In this document: positions 36,658 to 46,086 of the stretch, piece by piece
Position numbering within the stretch: position 1 is the first letter of the stretch
How the letters are laid out: each line of letters starts with the position of its first letter
From: Parapedobacter pyrenivorans
GTDB taxonomy: Bacteria; Bacteroidota; Bacteroidia; Sphingobacteriales; Sphingobacteriaceae
Length of the DNA: 64,000 nucleotides
NCBI RefSeq assembly: GCF_014636865.1
Contig: NZ_BMER01000001.1
Span: 1,786,718 to 1,850,717, forward strand
Reading direction: 5' to 3'
Translations under genes and position numbers: made by a program
Notes under the pieces: generated by a model
Databases searched by the model: none
What the model was told of the DNA's origin: nothing
The model's input: only the letters and a program-made list of their open reading frames with translations

Positions 36658-38013
36658 TCAAGGTTGCAATGCCTCCAATTTTTCGATTTCTGAAGTCAGT
36701 TCTTCGTCACTGAACGAATGATCTTGCAGTTTGCCGTCGAAATAATCCTGGTAGGCTACCATATCCACAAAGCCATGCCCGCAGAGGTTGAAGAGGATGG
36801 TCTTGGATATTCCCTCTTCCCTAGCTTTGTTGACCTCCCGGATGACCTGGGCGATGCCGTGATTAGCCTCCGGAGCAGGTATGATACCTTCGACCTTTGC
36901 AAACAGCACGCCGGCTTCGAAGCATTCCAACTGTTGGATAGCCTGGGCTTCGATAAGTCCGTCTTTTAACAGTTGGCTGCATAGTACACTGGCACCGTGA
37001 TAACGTAGGCCACCGGCATGGATGGCAGCTGGGGTAAACGTATGCCCCAATGTGTACATGGGTAATAGCGGAGTATACCCCTGTGTATCACCAAAGTCGT
37101 ACATAAATTTGCCTTTGGTAAGCTTGGGGCACGAGGCTGGTTCCACGGCAATGCAACGTACAGCGTTGCCTGCGATTTTATCTTTAATGAACGGGAAGGT
37201 GAGGCCCGCAAAATTGGAACCACCGCCCAACGGAGCAATGATGATATCGGGATAATCACCCGTATATTCCAGTTGCTTCTTCGCCTCCTGGCCGATAATG
37301 GTCTGGTGGAGCAGCACGTGGTTCAACACAGAGCCCAGTGCATATTTAGTATGTTCGTCCCCGACAGCCATTTCGATCGCCTCGGATATAGCCAAACCCA
37401 GGCTTCCCGGTGTATGGGGATCGGCCGCGAGCGCGTTCCGTCCAGCTTGCGTGCTATTGGTAGGCGAGGAATAGACTTTGGCACCGAATGTATTCATTAA
37501 AATCTTACGATAAGGTTTCTGGTCGAAACTGATACGTACCATATACACTTCACAGTCGATGCCGAATTGGTTACATGCAAAGCTCAATGCCGTACCCCAT
37601 TGGCCGGCCCCGGTTTCGGTAATGATGCGTTTCACGCCTTCCTGTTTGTTGTAGTACGCTTGTGGAATGGCGGTGTTCGGCTTGTGTGAGCCGCTCGGGC
37701 TGGTGCCTTCATATTTATAGTAGATTTTGCAGTCCGTGCCGAGTGCCTTTTCCAGGTTGGTCGCACGGATTAGGGGAGTAGGGCGCCAAATGCGGTAGGC
37801 AGCCTGCACCTCCTCCGGAATGTCGATATACTGCTCGCTGGATACTTCCTGTTGGATAAGTGCCATCGGAAAAAGCGGTGCGAGATCCTCGGGTCCTACC
37901 GGTTGCTTGGTAGCTGGGTGGAGTGGAGGTAGCGGCTTATTGGGCATGTCGGCCACGATATTATACCATTGGGTAGGCAGGTCGCGTTCATTTAAAAAAA
38001 TCTTTCTTTCCAT
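36658..38013 (-). CDS. Tryptophan synthase beta-like protein TrpB2
   Basis: A 451-residue PLP enzyme of the TrpB2 (TIGR01415) group, longer than standard TrpB1. Distinguishing features are [16 protein letters not shown], the PLP lysine in [45 protein letters not shown] for phosphate binding, and [10 protein letters not shown] at the C-terminus. It converts indole and serine to tryptophan or acts on a related substrate, and TrpB2 enzymes usually do not pair with TrpA. No trp genes are adjacent, so it is a stand-alone gene here. Confidence 0.93.
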   Translation of the reverse strand: MERKIFLNERDLPTQWYNIVADMPNKPLPPLHPATKQPVGPEDLAPLFPMALIQQEVSSEQYIDIPEEVQAAYRIWRPTPLIRATNLEKALGTDCKIYYKYEGTSPSGSHKPNTAIPQAYYNKQEGVKRIITETGAGQWGTALSFACNQFGIDCEVYMVRISFDQKPYRKILMNTFGAKVYSSPTNSTQAGRNALAADPHTPGSLGLAISEAIEMAVGDEHTKYALGSVLNHVLLHQTIIGQEAKKQLEYTGDYPDIIIAPLGGGSNFAGLTFPFIKDKIAGNAVRCIAVEPASCPKLTKGKFMYDFGDTQGYTPLLPMYTLGHTFTPAAIHAGGLRYHGASVLCSQLLKDGLIEAQAIQQLECFEAGVLFAKVEGIIPAPEANHGIAQVIREVNKAREEGISKTILFNLCGHGFVDMVAYQDYFDGKLQDHSFSDEELTSEIEKLEALQP

Positions 38014-38087
38014 GTATTGATACGTTAATTAATTAGGTGTACGCTACTAATGTACAAACTTTGATTGATTTTGTGCACATCGTCGAT

Positions 38088-38117
38088 TTTGCATTTTGGC
38101 AATAAATTCTATATTTG
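38088..38117 (+). promoter_or_regulatory. Promoter very close to the 38122 start codon
   Basis: TTTG (38088-38091), 18 nt, TATATTTG (38110-38117): both elements match the consensus. The likely transcription start falls at or next to the ATG at 38122, implying a leaderless or nearly leaderless mRNA. Confidence 0.5.
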
Positions 38118-38121
38118 TAAT

Positions 38122-39108
38122 ATGGGTAGAAAAGGATTTTCCGTGTTCTGGACCTTGTATGCACTTTTCTTCGCCGTGCCATTCCCGATGATTCTGTATT
38201 ATCCGATTACCTATGGCGGCGGGGGGACACGGCATGTATTCACGCTTTCGAACCCTTATTGGGCGCTGGCTTACCTAGCCGGCTCGGTGGTGCTATGGGG
38301 TTTGCTGCTAGTACGTTACTTCCGGCTTTGGGTAATCCGGCCCTTGCAGGAAGAACGTGCACTACAGCAACTGGCGCGTGAGGGCGTACCCAGGGATGCC
38401 GAAGTGGTTTCCGCTAAAAATATAGGAAAGCAGGTACAAGGGCATCCCGAGGTGCAATTGGAGGTCCAGTTTGAGAATATTTCAGGCACCCCCATCCGTG
38501 AATCCCTACCTATCGTGGATATGCGTCCCGAATTGGGGCGGTTCGCTGTCGGACAGCGGGTGCGCCTTCGGTTGAGCAGGAAACTGACCAAGGGTCCACT
38601 TATTGCGTTTGTGGATGCTGAATTCGAACGGGATCATTTAAGGTGGTGGCTAGCTCTTTTGGGGTGGCTGTTGCTATTGGGTGCCATAGCTAGCTACTAT
38701 GTATTCAGCTATCATTACGAGCACCAAGGTACCGGTTGGCGGTTCCTAACTTTTTTTCACCCGTTGTTGATCTGTCCGCTTGTGTTGCTGGGGATGCGGT
38801 GGTTTATGAGGGGCGGACTTGGAAAGTTTTTTATGGGCACTGGTGATGCACTGCGGTTGAAATACGAAGGGTATCGGGCCGAAGCCCGGTTGTTGGGCGC
38901 GGAACAAACCGGCACATATATCAACGAGCAACCTCAGGTGCGTTTTGAACTGGAATACGAAGACCAGCAGGGAAAGACGCACCACGCCAGTTTCAAAAAG
39001 GTGGTCAATTTATTGGACATGGCGGTTACCCGTGCGGAAACCATTCCGATTTTTTATTTGGCGGATCAGCCGCAAAAAGTGGCTTTTGCAACCGATCTTG
39101 ATGGATAA
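38122..39108 (+). CDS. Membrane protein with two DUF3592-like domains
   Basis: About 328 residues from ATG 38122. Two hydrophobic helices (residues about 7-27 and 45-65) are followed by a soluble segment (DAEVVSAKNIGKQVQGHPEV ... VGQRVRLRLSRKL). A second pair of helices (LRWWLALLGWLLLLGAI and FHPLLICPLVLLGMRWF) comes next, and a second soluble segment of the same design (AEARLLGAEQTGTYINEQPQ ... ETIPIFYLADQPQKVAFA). Each soluble unit resembles DUF3592, so the protein looks like an internal duplication. Function is unknown. It is divergent from trpB2 and cotranscribed with the lipoprotein gene 13 nt downstream. Confidence 0.65.
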   Translation: MGRKGFSVFWTLYALFFAVPFPMILYYPITYGGGGTRHVFTLSNPYWALAYLAGSVVLWGLLLVRYFRLWVIRPLQEERALQQLAREGVPRDAEVVSAKNIGKQVQGHPEVQLEVQFENISGTPIRESLPIVDMRPELGRFAVGQRVRLRLSRKLTKGPLIAFVDAEFERDHLRWWLALLGWLLLLGAIASYYVFSYHYEHQGTGWRFLTFFHPLLICPLVLLGMRWFMRGGLGKFFMGTGDALRLKYEGYRAEARLLGAEQTGTYINEQPQVRFELEYEDQQGKTHHASFKKVVNLLDMAVTRAETIPIFYLADQPQKVAFATDLDG

Positions 39109-39121
39109 AAGCGGATGAAAT

Positions 39122-39748
39122 ATGGCAATACGTGATTGGAATAACCTAGTAAAAGGAATGCTCTGCTTGTTGGCCCTGCTGGTCTGTAGCTGCCAACAAG
39201 TATCAAAAAGTATACGGGATACGTTCAATACCAAACCCGAAGAGGCGGAGATTCTTGCCGCTTCCGGTGAGCGGATAACCGGTTTCGTACGCGACACCGC
39301 GGCATTAGACCTTGCGGAGAAGTTATTGCGGCAGTTACCCCAATATCGCGCAAAGCCAATCTTTCTTTACGCGGACATCCATTTCTATGATGATGGGCGC
39401 ATCATGACCAAACTGCAACACCCGGATAATCCGGACTATGTGGATGCGTATAATTACCGGAATGGGGAGTGGAGTGGACCGGTGGCCGTGCAGCTTTCGG
39501 TGCATGAAAACATTTCGTCGCGGTTGGTCGCGCTGGACCGTGTACCGCTCCGTACCGCTGCCATTGTAGTGGACAACTACAACGATAAAGCCAGCTTGGT
39601 GGAAGGTGCCGGATCCACCGATCACGTTTATCTGATTATCCATAGCGGTATTACCCGATGGTATCCAAACCGTATAGATGGCTCACGCGAGGCATGGGAT
39701 ATCTATTTTAATCTTGATGGCTCGGTAGCGACATTTTTTCGTCAATGA
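39122..39748 (+). CDS. Hypothetical lipoprotein
   Basis: A 208-residue lipoprotein. The signal LLALLVCSCQQ ends in a lipobox at Cys24. The mature protein has a helical start (LAEKLLRQLPQYRAKPIF) and a beta-rich part with YADIHFYDDGRIMTKLQHPD, GEWSGPVAVQLSVHEN and AWDIYFNLDGSVATFFRQ. I do not recognise a named family; the last segment resembles the end of small periplasmic proteins of the PepSY-like or YpeB type, weakly. It lies 13 nt downstream of the DUF3592-like gene and is probably in its operon. Confidence 0.6.
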   Translation: MAIRDWNNLVKGMLCLLALLVCSCQQVSKSIRDTFNTKPEEAEILAASGERITGFVRDTAALDLAEKLLRQLPQYRAKPIFLYADIHFYDDGRIMTKLQHPDNPDYVDAYNYRNGEWSGPVAVQLSVHENISSRLVALDRVPLRTAAIVVDNYNDKASLVEGAGSTDHVYLIIHSGITRWYPNRIDGSREAWDIYFNLDGSVATFFRQ

Positions 39749-40092
39749 TCCGACATCTTTTTACTTCTTGCCTTCCCCGATTTGTCCCGTCTAGAGAACC
39801 AAGTATAATTGAGGCATCCTTCGTTAACTAAGGATTTTAATTTTCTGGTAGACCTTTCGCTTACGTGTCCGATGTGTGTTGCATTGGGCGTAAAATTCAA
39901 TGTACGACCCTTGTTACTTGATTTTCGACCGTTTCATGTGTTAGTGAGGTGTCCTGCTGCGTGGCAGGGCGCCTTTTATATCGTATGCTATGGTTATATG
40001 CTGGTAATATTTTGCCGGTCTTGCGCAAAAGGCTATTCATGTTGATGACCTTTTTTAATTCCATCGATATAGATAAAAATAGTATACAGCTC
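39749..40092 (+). other. Intergenic region with two terminator-like hairpins
   Basis: No supported gene. ATCCTT (39816-39821) can pair with AAGGAT (39830-39835), followed by T-rich sequence. A second, stronger hairpin pairs GGTGTCCTGC (39948-39957) with GCAGGGCGCC (39964-39973), ten pairs counting two G-T pairs, followed by TTTT. They likely end the preceding transcript. The short open frames here lack family support. Confidence 0.45.
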
Positions 40093-41271
40093 ATGACAAC
40101 AATTACATTTCGTGCATGGATATTGGTCTTTTTGATAATCGCGGTATTGGCAGCCTGCTCAAAAGACAATGAAACACCTCCGGAAAAGGAGAAAGTACAG
40201 GTGGCTATTGCTGAAGTAGACCAATCGGTGGAGAAATTCCTTACGGACTACGGGTTTCCGGGTGGATCGTTGGCGATAAGCAAAAACGGAAAGCTGGTTT
40301 ATCGGCAAGGCTATGGACTTGCCGACAAGGAAAGCGGCGCGAAGGTGACTGTCGACTCACGATTCCGCATAGCCAGCGTGAGTAAGTTGATCACGTCAGC
40401 TGCTGTTATGAAGCTGATTCAGGACGGTAAACTTTCTATCAACCAGCGGGTTTTTGGTATCGAAGGCGTGTTGGGTACCGAGTACGGCACGCAGCCCTAT
40501 AAGGCTCACGTAACGGCGATTACCCTCAACGACCTGCTGCATCATACCATCGGTGGTTGGGGTCAGGACAACGACCCTGCTTTTTGGGACAAGCACCTCG
40601 ATGCAACGGCGGTCATCAACCAGACCCTCGATAGCAGGGCACTATCTGGCGCGCCGGGGACAACTTTTGCCTATAGCAATTTTGGCTACATGCTGTTAGC
40701 GAAGATTGTGGAGAAAGCAAGCGGAAAATCGTATGAGCAGTATGTGAAAAGCGAGATCCTGGAGAAAGTAGGGGCTACGAAGACGACCATCGCGGGCGCA
40801 ACGTTGGCGGACCGCCAAACGGACGAGGTGAAATACTACGGGCAGGGCGGTGATGCTAACTACGTTTATGACTACACGCAGTTTGCCCGGGGCAATGGTG
40901 CCATGGGCTGGTTGAGTACACCGACGGACCTGTTGCGGTTTGCTAACGCCGTGGATGGGCTACCGGGACGCCCCGATTTGTTGAATGCTGAAGCGATAAA
41001 AACGATGACAACTGTGCTGCCCGCTAGTAAGGGATTTGGATTTAACTTCGGATGTGGCTGGGTGGTAGAGGGCGACGAATGGTTTTGGTGGGGTAGCCTG
41101 CCCGGCACCTTCGCGATGCTGTACCGCAATGGGGAGGGAACCTGCATTGCTGCGACGACGAACGGGCGGCGACAGCCCAATCCGGAGGTTGCGCTGAATG
41201 GCTTCATCAATGTGGTGAATTTTATAGCCTTCGATGAGACCATTGGCTGGCAGGATATTGATCAGTTCTGA
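40093..41271 (+). CDS. Exported serine hydrolase (class C beta-lactamase-like)
   Basis: A 392-residue lipoprotein: lipobox LAACS (Cys22), then an acidic linker. The beta-lactamase/transpeptidase fold has SxxK at Ser95-Lys98 (RIASVSKL), YSN in FAYSNFGYMLL (the YxN motif), and WLSTPTDLLRFANAVDG. Start ATG 40093 is chosen because it places the signal sequence at the N-terminus; an upstream frame is open but has no family support. Members hydrolyse esters, amides or D-amino-acid peptides; no canonical KTG triad is evident near the C-terminus (GWVVEGDEWFWWGSLPGTF replaces it), so it is not a classical lactamase. It seems a single-gene unit. Confidence 0.88.
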   Translation: MTTITFRAWILVFLIIAVLAACSKDNETPPEKEKVQVAIAEVDQSVEKFLTDYGFPGGSLAISKNGKLVYRQGYGLADKESGAKVTVDSRFRIASVSKLITSAAVMKLIQDGKLSINQRVFGIEGVLGTEYGTQPYKAHVTAITLNDLLHHTIGGWGQDNDPAFWDKHLDATAVINQTLDSRALSGAPGTTFAYSNFGYMLLAKIVEKASGKSYEQYVKSEILEKVGATKTTIAGATLADRQTDEVKYYGQGGDANYVYDYTQFARGNGAMGWLSTPTDLLRFANAVDGLPGRPDLLNAEAIKTMTTVLPASKGFGFNFGCGWVVEGDEWFWWGSLPGTFAMLYRNGEGTCIAATTNGRRQPNPEVALNGFINVVNFIAFDETIGWQDIDQF

Positions 41272-41401
41272 TGATTTTTTCGATAGGCAGCGATAGCACA
41301 GGGAAATCGATATTTATGTTCCGATGGTAGCACATTTTTTGTCATTCATAAAATGGATATGGAAATTTAATTAAATTAGCCGGAAACATTTGAACCTAAG
41401 T

Positions 41402-41977
41402 ATGGATCAACTTGAATTCCGGCAATTCAACCAGCGACAATTTTCCGACCTGCTGAAGTCGGGAGATGGAACGATGTTGAAGGCATTGTATCTCCGGTAT
41501 TACAAAAATATCGAACACTATGTGGAAAGAAATAGCGGCTCGTCCGATGATGCAAAGGACATTTATCAAGAGGCTTTCACCGCCGTATGGCGCAATGTGC
41601 AACTGGATCGGTTTGTGCCAAATGACGAGGGTGAATTTGCTGCTTATCTTAGCCGTGTCGCAAAAAACAAATGGATCGATGAGCTGAGGAAGAATAAAAA
41701 TAAGCATCAGGTATCGATGGACGGCGAACATGAATTAAGCATGGTGTCGGAAATGGAAGCAGACCAAACCGATGCTTACATCGATACCGTGAAGAGACAG
41801 TACAAACACTTGGGCGAACGCTGTAGGGAATTACTGGGCCGTTTTTATTTCCATAAACAGAGCCTGCGTAAAATAGCGGCGATATTTGACTGGACGGAGG
41901 CTAGCGCGAAGAATAACAAATACCGTTGTTTAAAACAATTGCGCGAGTTGGTATTAAAAGGAGTGAATAATGGATGA
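41402..41977 (+). CDS. ECF RNA polymerase sigma factor (second system)
   Basis: About 191 residues from ATG 41402; ATG 41390 is also possible. Region 2 reads MLKALYLRYYKNIEHYVERN ... DDAKDIYQEAFTAVWRNV, region 2.4 YLSRVAKNKWIDELRKNKN, and region 4 LGERCRELLGRFYFHKQSLR followed by KIAAIFDWTEASAKNNKYRC. In Bacteroidota this subgroup precedes a membrane TPR-type anti-sigma candidate and a CHAT-TPR protein, as here. It is not accompanied by a FecR. The stop overlaps the next start by 8 nt, so translational coupling is likely. Confidence 0.88.
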   Translation: MDQLEFRQFNQRQFSDLLKSGDGTMLKALYLRYYKNIEHYVERNSGSSDDAKDIYQEAFTAVWRNVQLDRFVPNDEGEFAAYLSRVAKNKWIDELRKNKNKHQVSMDGEHELSMVSEMEADQTDAYIDTVKRQYKHLGERCRELLGRFYFHKQSLRKIAAIFDWTEASAKNNKYRCLKQLRELVLKGVNNG

Positions 41978-42716
41978 AAAACCTTCATACGAATTGTCGC
42001 AGGAAGAACTGGCTTACATCAGCCAATACTTGAATGGGGAATTAGGCGCCATCGAACAGGCAGCATTTGAACAACGGCTCCATACCGATCCAACCTGGCA
42101 ACAAAAGGTCAGTGAAGTGAAGACGCTCCGTGTTGGCGTGCGTGAGGCCAATCTGGTTGATCAGTTGAATGAATGGCATGAAGAGGTGAGGAGTACGAAT
42201 GGGGGTGAGGCGAAGGCCCGATGGTTGCATCGCCGATGGTGGGTGGCCGCGTCCATGGCCGCAGCGGTGTTGCTGGGCGTATGGTGGGGCGTATTTTCTG
42301 AACAGTCGGATGAACAGTTATACCAAGCGTATTTTGTGCAGGATACCGGGCTCCCGGTGGCAATGAGCGGAACGGATACAAGCCACTATATGTTTTATGA
42401 CGGTATGATCGACTACAAAGAAGGTAAGTATGCCGATGCATTGGCCAAGTGGGCGCCGCTGGCGCAAGCTGGGGAGATGACGGATACCCTTCGCTATTTC
42501 AGTGGCATGGCTTATATGGGGCTTGAACAGACAGAACTGGCAATCGAGCAATTATTTCCTGTAGCCAGCAATCGCCTGTCGGCATGCTATGAAGAGGCAG
42601 TCTGGTACCTGGCGCTTTGTTACCTCCGACAGGGTAATCGGGAAACGGCTGTCGCCTTGCTGAAACGTATTGATGGTAACGAACACGCAGCAGAATTGCT
42701 GAAAAAGCTGGAATAA
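41970..42716 (+). CDS. Single-pass membrane protein with TPR-like domain, candidate anti-sigma factor
   Basis: A 248-residue protein. The N-terminal cytosolic part (YISQYLNGELGAIEQAAFEQ) resembles the helical, sigma-binding segment of anti-sigma proteins. One transmembrane helix follows at residues about 89-107 (WWVAASMAAAVLLGVWWGVF), then a periplasmic helical domain with TPR-like repeats (YDGMIDYKEGKYADALAKWA, AMAYMG-like GMAYMGLEQTELAIEQLFPV, AVWYLALCYLRQGNRETAVA). No zinc-binding motif is seen. The overlap with the sigma gene and the operon with the CHAT protein support a role in membrane signalling. No activity has been shown. Confidence 0.7.
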   Translation: MDEKPSYELSQEELAYISQYLNGELGAIEQAAFEQRLHTDPTWQQKVSEVKTLRVGVREANLVDQLNEWHEEVRSTNGGEAKARWLHRRWWVAASMAAAVLLGVWWGVFSEQSDEQLYQAYFVQDTGLPVAMSGTDTSHYMFYDGMIDYKEGKYADALAKWAPLAQAGEMTDTLRYFSGMAYMGLEQTELAIEQLFPVASNRLSACYEEAVWYLALCYLRQGNRETAVALLKRIDGNEHAAELLKKLE

Positions 42717-42719
42717 GCT

Positions 42720-45700
42720 ATGAGACGGTTGGCCTTGTTATTCGTCGGATTGAGTAGCAGCCTTGTGCTATCTGTCCTGGCACAAGAAGGCGACTATGAT
42801 AAGGCCATTCGCGCCTATCGCGAAAACAAACTGGACAGCGCAGGCCATTACATCGCCAGTGCGGTAACACGTTATCAGCAGCATGCACAACTGGACAGCC
42901 TCGTGTTTTCATATGTGCAGCAGGCACTCGTCGTTTGGACGCAGACCGGATTGGAAGAGGCCCTTGATGTGATGGACACTGCGGTGGGCGTAGCTAGAAA
43001 ACTGCCACTGAAAAGCGTAGCACGTGTGGCAGCCTACAGTCGGATGGGACAGCTGCTCACCCAACAGTACGATTTTAAGGCTGCGGCAAACTATTTTAGT
43101 AGGGCGGAGGCTGCTGTGGAATCTTCAAAACCGCCCAATAGGCACTACGTGTTGCTTTATAACTATATTGCGGTGATGCACCTCACGCTGGAGGATTTTG
43201 TGCCGGCCATGCGATATGTGCAGCGTGCGTATGATATGAATGCGGCCCTTGAAGGTAAGGATGGGATAGATATGCCTATGATTTTGCAGGTCCGGTATTA
43301 CATCAGCCGTTACAGCGAAGATTATCAGCAGGCATTGGTGGATGCAAAGGAATTTCAACGTGTCATCCAGCTGCACTATCCCCCGGATCATCCGAACATT
43401 GGCGTGATGCACAACAGTTTGGCAATCATCTATGAGACGCTGCATCGTTATGAAGAGGCTTTCCATCATCGGCAAAAGTCGGTGAATATCCAGCTCGGCA
43501 ACTATATCAACACCAAAAATGGATTTTCATTGGCGGCTGCCTACCAGAATTTAGGACAATTATACGGATACGTCAACGAGCCTTTTCTGGCTCAGGAGTA
43601 CCTGGAGAAAGGCAGTAAGCTGCTGGAGCAGACCTATGGCGAAGAAGGTCTGGGCATGGTGAAAGTATGGGTGGATCTGGCAGTCCATAAGTCCAAGGTT
43701 GGACAGTATGGAGAGGCCAGGCGATGGCTGGCCAAGGCTTATGACGTGCAACAAAAGCAGGGAGGGGATGACGTTGCGGGAATGGCATATGTGGAAGTCT
43801 ATTTGGGAGATTGGTATTTCGATCAGGCACAATACCAGGAAGCAGGCATATGGTACCTAAAGGCGTTGGATAGATACAGGCAGTCGGGCGCCCAGCATAC
43901 GGAACTGGCATTATATGCCAAAAAGAACCTAGCCGTAACGATGGCGGCTGCCGGGCAGGTGGATGAGGCCTTGGCACTTCAACGAACAGTATTGGCTGAG
44001 TTTCGAAAAATATACCCGTACGGTCATGAAACCATCGCAGATAAACTGCATGGCATCAGCGGGCTTTACCTCGATGCTGGTCGATCGAAGGAAGCCCTGG
44101 CTTTTTCCGACAGCGTCTTCGTGGAGATACTGATGTGTAGCACGCTACCTGGTAATGCAGCCCATTGGGTTTCCCGGTTGCCGTTCAGCCATAATACCTC
44201 CATATATATCCACAGACGCATGGAGATCCTGCAACAGTTGCATGCCGAGTCGTGTAATCGTAGCTTCCTCATTCAGCTGTTGTCGCTTACGGATAATTAC
44301 GCGGATTTGATCTCGAACAACCTGCATGTCTTCCGCTCGCAGGCTGCGCTCATCGATCTGGCCGGAGTCAATAAGGAAATCTATTCGATGGCCGTAGAAG
44401 CCTGTTGGGAACTGGCAGAGAAAGAGAAAGAACACCGTTATCTGGCGCGTGCTTTTGGATACGCCGAACGTGGCAAGGCGCTGTTGCTGCGGCTTGCCGC
44501 CAACAACATGTTGGTCGACGCGCAGGGCGGGGAAAAGGATGCTGTGGAGACACGTGACCGGGACTTTCGCACGCGGATTGGTGTACTGAATCTTCAATAC
44601 CTGAACGGCGGGCGGGACGATTCGCTCCTCACTTTATTGTCGAACGCCATGGAGCGATACCGTGATTTTCAGGATAGCCTCAAGAAATTGGAAAATAAGA
44701 CCCTCCGCGTGAAACATGAGCTGGATCCGTATCCCATTGACGAGATCAAGAAACACTTGCTTCGGCGGGGTGAGACATTGATCGAATATGCCGTTACGGA
44801 CCAATCAGTGTTTATTTTCGTCTTGACGCCCACATCGTTCCATGTGCACCGCGCTGACCGGGCGGTCCTTGACGGCATAAAATACTTGAAGGAGCTCCAT
44901 GGGCTAACAGCCGAATCGTTTGGGAAACGTGCTTTCGCACTATACCAGGCACTTATCGAACCGGTGAAGTCGCATTTTGCTGGAAATCGGTTGCTAATCG
45001 TTCCCGATGCAGCACTCTATGCCCTCAATTTTGAGATACTGATATCCGACCGACCAACGAAATTATTTTCGAAGATGCCCTATCTTATCCACCAGTACGA
45101 CGTGTCGTATCTCTTGTCGGCAGCGAGTGCCATGCAATTTAGAAAAGCGTTCCGTGGGGAATCAAAGGAACGGGCCTTGTTGTTCGCTCCAGTATTCACC
45201 GATAAGATGAAGGCGGACTACCGGGAAAGTTTGTCCGGCCAGGCGGATGACGATTACTTATACCTCTACCGGCAGCCTTTTTCCCTGCAGGCCGCCCTGA
45301 AGATTGGAAGATGGGTAAACAATGATTTGTATGCCGAGCAGCTCGCACAGGAGTATCTATTCAAGCGTTTGGCTCCCGAATACCGGATCCTGCACTTCGG
45401 TACCCATGCCGAGGTAAACAACGAATCACCTTTGCAGTCGCGGCTTTTCTTTGCCAAGGCGCTTGCAGAGGATACGCTAAACACGGACGATGGCTACCTG
45501 TATGCTTACGAAATTTACGCCATGCAGCTGCGCGCCGAGCTTGCCGTGCTCACGGCATGTGAAACGGGAGCCGGTGCCTGGCGTGATGGTGAAGGTGTTA
45601 TTTCGTTGGCTCACAGCTTTATGCATGCAGGATGCCCGAGCGTTGTGATGAGCCTGTGGAAGATCGATGAAAAAGCGAGCACGGATATCATTGCTAAATT

Positions 45701-45935
45701 CTACGAGTACTTGGCCAAAGGCAAAAGCAAAAGTGAAGCATTGAGGGAGTCAAAACTTCGGTGGATACGGGCTGAAGATGACCGGCTGGCACACCCCTAT
45801 TATTGGGCAGGTTTGGCATTGATTGGTGATCGGACACCACTTTATGAAGATTACAGGTGGTTGTATTGGGTTGCGAGCCTGACTACGCTGGCTATTGCCG
45901 CCATGGCATTTTTCAGATGGCGAAAGCACCGTTGA
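42720..45935 (+). CDS. Exported TPR-CHAT protein (caspase-like domain) with C-terminal membrane anchor
   Basis: A 1071-residue protein with an N-terminal signal (LLFVGLSSSLVLSVLAQE), about ten TPR-like repeats (residues 25-460), a helical middle (500-700), a CHAT domain (about 740-1035) and a C-terminal hydrophobic helix (WLYWVASLTTLAIAAMAFF) followed by a basic tail. The CHAT catalytic dyad is in place: His896 (LHFGTHAEVN) and Cys947 (LTACETGAGAW), plus MHAGCPSVVMSLWKIDEKAS and YYWAGLALIGD. CHAT proteins are caspase-like proteases of the separase group, some in antiphage or cell-death systems. Here both termini predict a periplasmic or membrane-anchored TPR-CHAT. It is the third gene of the sigma operon, 3 nt after the candidate anti-sigma. 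Confidence 0.87.
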   Translation: MRRLALLFVGLSSSLVLSVLAQEGDYDKAIRAYRENKLDSAGHYIASAVTRYQQHAQLDSLVFSYVQQALVVWTQTGLEEALDVMDTAVGVARKLPLKSVARVAAYSRMGQLLTQQYDFKAAANYFSRAEAAVESSKPPNRHYVLLYNYIAVMHLTLEDFVPAMRYVQRAYDMNAALEGKDGIDMPMILQVRYYISRYSEDYQQALVDAKEFQRVIQLHYPPDHPNIGVMHNSLAIIYETLHRYEEAFHHRQKSVNIQLGNYINTKNGFSLAAAYQNLGQLYGYVNEPFLAQEYLEKGSKLLEQTYGEEGLGMVKVWVDLAVHKSKVGQYGEARRWLAKAYDVQQKQGGDDVAGMAYVEVYLGDWYFDQAQYQEAGIWYLKALDRYRQSGAQHTELALYAKKNLAVTMAAAGQVDEALALQRTVLAEFRKIYPYGHETIADKLHGISGLYLDAGRSKEALAFSDSVFVEILMCSTLPGNAAHWVSRLPFSHNTSIYIHRRMEILQQLHAESCNRSFLIQLLSLTDNYADLISNNLHVFRSQAALIDLAGVNKEIYSMAVEACWELAEKEKEHRYLARAFGYAERGKALLLRLAANNMLVDAQGGEKDAVETRDRDFRTRIGVLNLQYLNGGRDDSLLTLLSNAMERYRDFQDSLKKLENKTLRVKHELDPYPIDEIKKHLLRRGETLIEYAVTDQSVFIFVLTPTSFHVHRADRAVLDGIKYLKELHGLTAESFGKRAFALYQALIEPVKSHFAGNRLLIVPDAALYALNFEILISDRPTKLFSKMPYLIHQYDVSYLLSAASAMQFRKAFRGESKERALLFAPVFTDKMKADYRESLSGQADDDYLYLYRQPFSLQAALKIGRWVNNDLYAEQLAQEYLFKRLAPEYRILHFGTHAEVNNESPLQSRLFFAKALAEDTLNTDDGYLYAYEIYAMQLRAELAVLTACETGAGAWRDGEGVISLAHSFMHAGCPSVVMSLWKIDEKASTDIIAKFYEYLAKGKSKSEALRESKLRWIRAEDDRLAHPYYWAGLALIGDRTPLYEDYRWLYWVASLTTLAIAAMAFFRWRKHR

Positions 45936-46086
45936 TTTTTCGTAACAAAAGTATTACATTCATTAATGTAGTAATTTCCGATGTTCGCAAGCAACTAATC
46001 TGGTTCTGGAGCGTCCAATTAAGATGAGCCCCGGCTTTGGTCTCCAAAGGACCGGCACATGAATGTATAATTTTTAACTAAATCGC

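Noticed and set aside
39809..40045. Short open frames between the lipoprotein and serine hydrolase genes
   Set aside because: No homologous features, no promoter, and they overlap terminator-like hairpins.
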